The notes under the pieces are model-generated. The model was given only the letters and a program-made list of their open reading frames with translations, was not told the origin of the DNA and did no database searches. From an uncultured Bacteroides sp. (GTDB lineage: Bacteria > Bacteroidota > Bacteroidia > Bacteroidales > Bacteroidaceae), in the NCBI RefSeq assembly GCF_963678845.1, contig NZ_OY787468.1, positions 620,001 to 684,000 on the forward strand: a stretch of 64,000 nucleotides of DNA, read 5' to 3'. Position 1 is the first letter of the stretch. Each line of letters opens with the position of its first letter. Positions 59,193 to 64,000 of this stretch are shown piece after piece. The translations under genes were made by a program, and so were the position numbers.

Positions 59193-60509
59193 ATGAAAAA
59201 ATATATAATACTTATTGCAGTATTACTGTTCTCGGGAGGGATCTTTGCTCAACAAAGCTGGTCTCTCAGGGATTGCATTGATTATGCTTTGAAGCATAAT
59301 ATCCAGATTCAGAAACAGGAAATTGCAAACGAGCAACAGAAAGTGGAACTGAACTCAGCTAAGAATAAGAGACTTCCCGATTTAAGCGGTAGTATGTCTC
59401 AGGATTTTAGGTTTGGGCGTGCAACTTCTCCTGTGGATAACTCTTATGTGAATAAAAACAGTAGTAACAGTAGTTTAGGTCTTAACGCCAGTGTGCCAAT
59501 TTTTACAGGCTTTCAGATACCAAATAATATCGAATTAAGTAAGCTTAATCTGAAAGCTGCCACTGAGGATTTGAATAAAGCCAGAGAAGATATAAGTGTA
59601 AATGTGACTTCCGCATTTTTACAAGTTCTTTTTAATGAAGAATTGTGTAAAGTGGCCAAGGAACAGATTACCCTCAGTAAGGAACAACTCGACAGAATTA
59701 CCCGGATGGAAGAGGTAGGAAAAGCTTCAACTGCTCAGGTATACGAGGCAAAAGCCAATCTGGCTCAGGATGAACTATCTGCAGTGCAGGCCGAGAATAA
59801 CCGCAAGCTGGCTATTCTTGAACTTACACAACTGCTGGAACTTTCAACTCCAGAGGGATTCTCTATCGTTTCTCCTGAAATGGAACCGGGATTCGGGGCT
59901 TTAAGTACTCCTGAAGATATTTATACTCAGGCCATTGTTAATAAACCGGCAGTGTTGGCTGCCCAGTATCGTTTGCAGGGAATGGACAAGAATATTAAGA
60001 TTGCACAGGGAGCTTATTATCCCACACTCTCTCTTAACGGATCATTAGGTACCGGATATTATACTATGTCGGGTATTACCAGTAATGGCTTTGGTAAGCA
60101 ATTGAATGATAATTTCAACCAATATATTGGCCTTTCACTGAGTATTCCTATCTTTAATCGTTATGAAACACGTAATAGGATAAAGACAGCCCGATTAAAC
60201 TATAGTACTCAGGCTCTTCAGTTAGAAGAATCAAAAAAAGGACTCTTTAAAGAGATTCAACAGGCTTATTACAATGCTGTAGCAGCACAGACTAAATTCA
60301 CTTCCAGCAAGACAGCCGTTGAGGCTAGCGAAGAATCATTTAAGCTGATGCGCCAGAAATACGAGAACGGAAAAGCTACTTCTGTAGAGTTTAACCAGGT
60401 GAAGATGAATCTCATGAAGGCTTCTTCAGATGGCATACAGGCAAAATATGATTATTTATTCAGAACCAAGATTCTTGATTTTTATAAAGGAATCGGGCTT
60501 GCGCAGTAA
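59193..60509 (+). CDS. TolC-family outer membrane efflux protein
   Basis: The frame extends back to 59148 inside the adaptor gene, but the ATG at 59193 (MKKYIILIAVLLFSGGIFA) gives a signal peptide and a 438-residue mature-length TolC. Helical repeats begin DCIDYALKHNIQIQKQEIAN near 22-41, and the C-terminal repeat reads LMRQKYENGKATSVEFNQVK. The end is homologous to the fragment at 17812-17976. It forms the outer-membrane duct of the pump. Confidence 0.92.
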   Translation: MKKYIILIAVLLFSGGIFAQQSWSLRDCIDYALKHNIQIQKQEIANEQQKVELNSAKNKRLPDLSGSMSQDFRFGRATSPVDNSYVNKNSSNSSLGLNASVPIFTGFQIPNNIELSKLNLKAATEDLNKAREDISVNVTSAFLQVLFNEELCKVAKEQITLSKEQLDRITRMEEVGKASTAQVYEAKANLAQDELSAVQAENNRKLAILELTQLLELSTPEGFSIVSPEMEPGFGALSTPEDIYTQAIVNKPAVLAAQYRLQGMDKNIKIAQGAYYPTLSLNGSLGTGYYTMSGITSNGFGKQLNDNFNQYIGLSLSIPIFNRYETRNRIKTARLNYSTQALQLEESKKGLFKEIQQAYYNAVAAQTKFTSSKTAVEASEESFKLMRQKYENGKATSVEFNQVKMNLMKASSDGIQAKYDYLFRTKILDFYKGIGLAQ

Positions 60510-60561
60510 GAATATACATTATCTTTGCATTCCTTAATTTTGTTTTTTGAAAAAGTGAGCT

Positions 60562-62181
60562 ATGCGAAAGAGTGTTTTGCTGTTTATTGGAATGTGGTGC
60601 GGACTATTATGTTGTCTGCCCGTATCTTCACAAGTTGAAATAAAGTCATTTACCACTGATTTATCTCCTTCCCTGAGCGGGCAGGAGGTAATCTTTACTT
60701 TTCCGCTGATAGTTACAAAAACATACTATACCAGTCCATCGGGAGGAATTACCCTTTCTCCCGATGTGCTTTATTCTCCTACCGAGGTAGCTTTGCCAGG
60801 CATTGACGCAAACAATCTTGCAACTCTGAATAATGGGCGAAAGCTTACCCTGAAAAGTAGTGCTTTTACTTACACAGATAGTAATCATACGCTGCGAACT
60901 GGGAGCAAAATTACCGGATTGCGAGGTTTTTTATCTTATAGTAGTGGTGCTTATTCGCTCACTCCTACAGTGCAGCCGGTGTTTTCGGGCAATGAGAGAA
61001 CCTTATCCCCCGGTAGTGTTGGAGCATGTAACCTGAAAGTAGCCAGCTTTAATGTGGAATATTACATTGCTAGTAGTTCACTGTGGAACCCAACTTATGG
61101 AGCCGCTAACCAGGAAGAATTCACCCGTCAGCGGGCTAAGTTATTGGCTGCCCTTAAAGGATTGAACGCTGACGTCTATGCTCTTTGTGAAGTGGGGCAG
61201 GGGAATACCTCTGTTACTGATTTGGTGAATGGCTTAAACGAAGTAACCTCATCAACTAACTACGCTTATGTGGCAGATAATGACTACTCTGAAAGTACAT
61301 ATACCAAGAACGTTTTTATTTATAATAAGACCAAGGTAACTCCTTACCTGTCAATCAAAACATTTGGTAGCGGAGGTTACAGATTGCGTCAGGTAGCGCA
61401 GGCCTTTGATCTGAATAGCAATGGCGAACGTGTGATTATAGCTGTGAATCATTTGAAAGCAAAATCCAGTGGAGGGCCGGGGAATGATGCCGATTTAGGC
61501 GATGGACAAGGTGGTTATAACGCTTTGCGAGTTAGCCAGGCTCAGAATGTTGTAAACACATTGAACGTGCTTACAAGCTATTATGGAGATCCCGATGTAC
61601 TAGTGGTGGGCGATATGAATTCCTACTCCATGGAAGACCCAATTAAAGTATACACCAATAATGGCCTTGTGAATCAGCTGAAGCGTTATTCTTCATCAGA
61701 TTACAGTTATGTGTATAGCGGAGCGGTGGGATACCTCGATCATTCACTGGCAACCGCCAACCTTAGTCAGCAGGTAACCGGAGCCCGTCCGTGGCACATC
61801 AATGCCGACGAACCTTCTTATTTGGGATATGAATATACAACCTATTATTCTGTCGATCCTTACCGTTGTTCCGACCATGATCCGATTGTAACCGGACTTA
61901 ACCTGGGCACTTATAGTACAGGAATCAAGGATGCTGAGGCTGATAAGGCCGAAAAACTGCATGTCTATGGTGATCCGTCTCAAGGATATGTAACGCTTTC
62001 TGCCGGGCAAATTGATAGGGTGGAGCTGCTAGCCGTGAATGGGCAGCTGATCTATTCGGCTGCTAACCCAAACCCCGGAGAATATTTCATGCTTCCTACC
62101 GTTGCGTTGCAAAAAGGATTCTATCTTATTCGGGCGTTCAATGGGAAGAAAGCCCAAGTCTCTAAACTGTTAATACAATAG
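60562..62181 (+). CDS. Secreted endonuclease/exonuclease/phosphatase family protein
   Basis: A 539-residue protein with a signal peptide (MRKSVLLFIGMWCGLLCCLPVSS). The N-terminal part (about 25-150) is an OB-like beta domain. The catalytic domain (about 160-450) shows NVEYY, LCEVG (metal ligand Glu), VNHLKAKSSGGPGND, VVGDMNSYSMEDP and SDHDPI, the EEP family signature. The C-terminal 75 residues (VYGDPSQGYVTLSAGQIDRV to SKLLIQ) resemble a type IX sorting domain. Probably an extracellular nuclease; substrate not known. Confidence 0.85.
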   Translation: MRKSVLLFIGMWCGLLCCLPVSSQVEIKSFTTDLSPSLSGQEVIFTFPLIVTKTYYTSPSGGITLSPDVLYSPTEVALPGIDANNLATLNNGRKLTLKSSAFTYTDSNHTLRTGSKITGLRGFLSYSSGAYSLTPTVQPVFSGNERTLSPGSVGACNLKVASFNVEYYIASSSLWNPTYGAANQEEFTRQRAKLLAALKGLNADVYALCEVGQGNTSVTDLVNGLNEVTSSTNYAYVADNDYSESTYTKNVFIYNKTKVTPYLSIKTFGSGGYRLRQVAQAFDLNSNGERVIIAVNHLKAKSSGGPGNDADLGDGQGGYNALRVSQAQNVVNTLNVLTSYYGDPDVLVVGDMNSYSMEDPIKVYTNNGLVNQLKRYSSSDYSYVYSGAVGYLDHSLATANLSQQVTGARPWHINADEPSYLGYEYTTYYSVDPYRCSDHDPIVTGLNLGTYSTGIKDAEADKAEKLHVYGDPSQGYVTLSAGQIDRVELLAVNGQLIYSAANPNPGEYFMLPTVALQKGFYLIRAFNGKKAQVSKLLIQ

Positions 62182-62244
62182 CCCGCCGCTGTTAAGGTAA
62201 TCTCCCGTTATATGTTCTTTAAAAGAACTACACTAAAAAAGATT

Positions 62245-62280
62245 AAGGTCTACTCTTTGCGAATTAAAAGAGTAGACCTT
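62245..62280 (+). terminator. Rho-independent terminator after the EEP-family gene
   Basis: AAGGTCTACTCTTT (62245-62258) pairs perfectly with AAAGAGTAGACCTT (62267-62280) around an 8-base loop, followed by TTATG. The gap (62182-62471) holds nothing else I can name. Confidence 0.75.
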
Positions 62281-62471
62281 TTATGTATAAAGGCTAGCTG
62301 TTTCTAAGAAAGTCCCGCCAGTCATTTACTAAACTCCCTGCATCTTTTGGCTTAAGTCCGGTTAATCCTCTGCCTGACTCTCTATTTCTTTTAAATAAAT
62401 GAACAGGTTCCGATAGAAATATCTACTTTTGCATCGCAAAACAAATCTATACAAACGGATTTACATTCAGT

Positions 62472-64000
62472 ATGGGAAAAAAAACAAAAATAGGAATTCT
62501 GGTTGCTCTTGGCCTCATTGTTGTAGCACTCATTGGCGCATACATAGGCAGAGATGCTCTGTTGAATCACTATGCAAAAGGAAAATTTGACAAATTAGAA
62601 AAAGAATACGGACTGAAAATCAGTTACGCCCGCCTTCACATGCCTGGAATCAGTGAGGTGGATATCGAGAAGTTTGTGGTGGTTCCTAATGAAAGAGACA
62701 CATTGCTTAACCTACGTTCGGCAAAGGCTCATCTTAATCTTTGGAAAATGCTTGCAATGGATGTAGAAGTAAGGCAGGTAAATACCGATGGACTTCACAT
62801 TAGCTTTGTGAAGAAAGACTCTCTTTCCAACTATGACTTCCTTTTTAAGAAGGATAAAAAGAAAGAGGTGAAGGAGGATAAGAAGGATTATGCCGGGAAA
62901 ATCTCCGATATAGTGGATATGTTTTTCGGATTCCTGCCCGAGAATGGTAATACAACTGATTTCCTGATGAGCTATCGTCGAGATGATAATTACACGGCCG
63001 TACAGGTTCCGATGCTTCACATACAGGAAGACCGTTTTATTACCGAGATTATTGTAAAGGAAAATAATGTGGTAAGCCGCTGGATGAGCAGGGGGCGCCT
63101 GCACAACGAAGAAAAAACGCTTGAGGCTGAGCTTTATTCAAAATACAATGGAAAGGTGGTGCTCCCTTATCTGAATAAATATTACGGTGCACAGATGGCG
63201 TTTGACACACTTGCTTACCGCCTGACTAAAAGCGATATCGGAGGAGGCAAGATAGCCTTGTCGGGAAAAGCGGAAGTTTGCGGATTGCAGCTTTATCATC
63301 CGGGGCTCTCTCCCGATGTGATAAACCTCGACCGGGGACGCTTTAACTATACAGTCAATGTGGGCAAGGATTATCTGGAGTTAGACAGTGCAACAGTTAT
63401 CCAGTTTAATAAATTGCAATTTCATCCCTACATAAAGGCTCAGAAAGGAGCTAAGTGGCACATCACCGCATCTGTGGATAAACCTTCCTTTCCGGCCGAT
63501 GAGCTATTCTCTTCTCTGCCCAAAGGACTGTTTAGTAGTCTGGATGGATTGAGGACAAGCGGAAATCTCTCTTACCATTTCTTGCTCGACTTAGACTTTA
63601 ATAATCTGAATGCACTGAAACTGGAATCCGATCTTAGGAAGCAAAACTTTAAGATACTGGGATATGGCAGCGAAAATCTCTCAAAGATGAATGGTTCTTT
63701 TCTATATACAGCCTATGAAAATGGGCGGCCCGTTCGTACGTTTATCGTTGGTCCCGAGAATCCTGACTTCTGTCCGCTAGATAGCATATCGCCACTATTG
63801 AGGGAAGCTGTGATGCAATCTGAAGATGGATCTTTTTTCTCTCACAGAGGCTTCCGTCTTGATGCGCTAACCAAAGCCCTGATCTATGACCTGAAAGTGA
63901 AGAAATTTGCCCGCGGTGGAAGTACAATCTCCATGCAGTTGGTGAAGAACGTATTCCTCAACCGGAACAAGAACCTGCTCCGTAAGCTTGAAGAGGCAAT
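62472..64000 (+). CDS. Transglycosylase (GT51) protein with AsmA-like N-terminal part, cut by window edge
   Basis: ATG at 62472 opens MGKKTKIGILVALGLIVVAL, a membrane anchor, and the frame runs to the window end with no stop (about 509 residues). Residues 35-400 resemble an AsmA-like beta-rich repeat (YARLHMPGISEVDIEKFVVV). From about 430 the family-51 signature appears: VMQSEDGSFFSHRGF (catalytic Glu), then GGSTISMQLVKNVFLNRNKN. GT51 enzymes polymerise lipid II. The combination of an AsmA-like part and GT51 is unusual compared with PBP1A. No transpeptidase domain has been reached. Confidence 0.82.
   Translation, partial: MGKKTKIGILVALGLIVVALIGAYIGRDALLNHYAKGKFDKLEKEYGLKISYARLHMPGISEVDIEKFVVVPNERDTLLNLRSAKAHLNLWKMLAMDVEVRQVNTDGLHISFVKKDSLSNYDFLFKKDKKKEVKEDKKDYAGKISDIVDMFFGFLPENGNTTDFLMSYRRDDNYTAVQVPMLHIQEDRFITEIIVKENNVVSRWMSRGRLHNEEKTLEAELYSKYNGKVVLPYLNKYYGAQMAFDTLAYRLTKSDIGGGKIALSGKAEVCGLQLYHPGLSPDVINLDRGRFNYTVNVGKDYLELDSATVIQFNKLQFHPYIKAQKGAKWHITASVDKPSFPADELFSSLPKGLFSSLDGLRTSGNLSYHFLLDLDFNNLNALKLESDLRKQNFKILGYGSENLSKMNGSFLYTAYENGRPVRTFIVGPENPDFCPLDSISPLLREAVMQSEDGSFFSHRGFRLDALTKALIYDLKVKKFARGGSTISMQLVKNVFLNRNKNLLRKLEEA

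Noticed and set aside
62712..63104. 130-codon minus-strand frame near the right edge
   Set aside because: It is antisense to the open GT51 reading frame, which continues through it with clear domain signatures.

Overview
The window looks like a chromosome segment of a member of the Bacteroidales, most likely Bacteroides or a close relative. The evidence is the TAnnTTTG type of -7 promoter box upstream of many genes, MraY with a long periplasmic insertion, TonB/carboxypeptidase-regulatory-like outer membrane proteins, a GLPGLI protein, a DUF3244-like secreted protein, membrane-spanning TPR regulators and IS66/IS110/IS982 elements. I saw no rRNA, tRNA or CRISPR array.

Region by region. (1) 1-6790, minus strand: the division and cell wall (dcw) cluster, transcribed mraZ-rsmH-ftsL-like-ftsI(PASTA)-murE-mraY-murD, with a probable MraZ operator upstream. 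The gap upstream (6791-7351) holds GATCTAGC repeats, a perfect hairpin and four CCGGGTG cores spaced exactly 23 bp apart. (2) 7352-22160: an AT-rich accessory region. A minus-strand operon starts with a double-glycine-leader peptide gene and a CPBP-type membrane protease homologue. It continues through a 55-codon membrane-protein gene that IS66 has cut, then a 113-residue membrane protein and two secreted or outer-membrane proteins. Next to it lie an IS110 transposase gene, an intact IS982 with target duplication, a small HTH gene and fragments of a TolC gene and of a carboxypeptidase-regulatory-like gene: the wreck of what was probably an exporter locus. A plus-strand set follows: a small cysteine-containing secreted peptide whose start is out of frame by one base at an A8 run, an intercistronic hairpin, a GLPGLI protein, and a TonB-dependent-receptor-like protein.

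(3) 22396-28921, minus: a compact seven-gene operon for a HdrCBA plus FlxD/C/B/A-like flavin/iron-sulfur electron-transfer complex that probably links NAD(P)H to ferredoxin and a thiol/disulfide substrate. (4) 29101-43640: housekeeping genes: asd, a lamin-tail surface protein, a cation/proton antiporter, a LolD-like ATPase, an HHH protein, a VanZ-like protein, murF, folP, cdaA, an acetyltransferase, a DUF2156 protein and lrgAB. A second phased array (TGTACAT every 22 bp) lies between murF and folP.

(5) 43922-48412: two paralogous TPR/transmembrane/HTH regulators flank a DUF3244-like secreted protein and a related cytoplasmic protein. A 0.9 kb gap follows with a candidate structured RNA. (6) 49336-53577: a rubrerythrin-VIT1 fusion (MbfA type), then pta, a 3-hydroxyacyl-CoA-dehydrogenase-like gene and ackA in one operon, followed by a convergent ROK sugar kinase. 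(7) 54781-64000: a complete tripartite export operon (ATPase, two MacB-like permeases, HlyD-like adaptor, TolC), a secreted endonuclease/exonuclease/phosphatase protein and, cut by the window edge, a glycosyltransferase-51 protein with a long AsmA-like N-terminal part.

The best candidates for something little described are the double-glycine peptide operon broken by IS66, the slippage-dependent cysteine peptide with its GLPGLI/TonB partners, and the 22-23 bp phased intergenic arrays.
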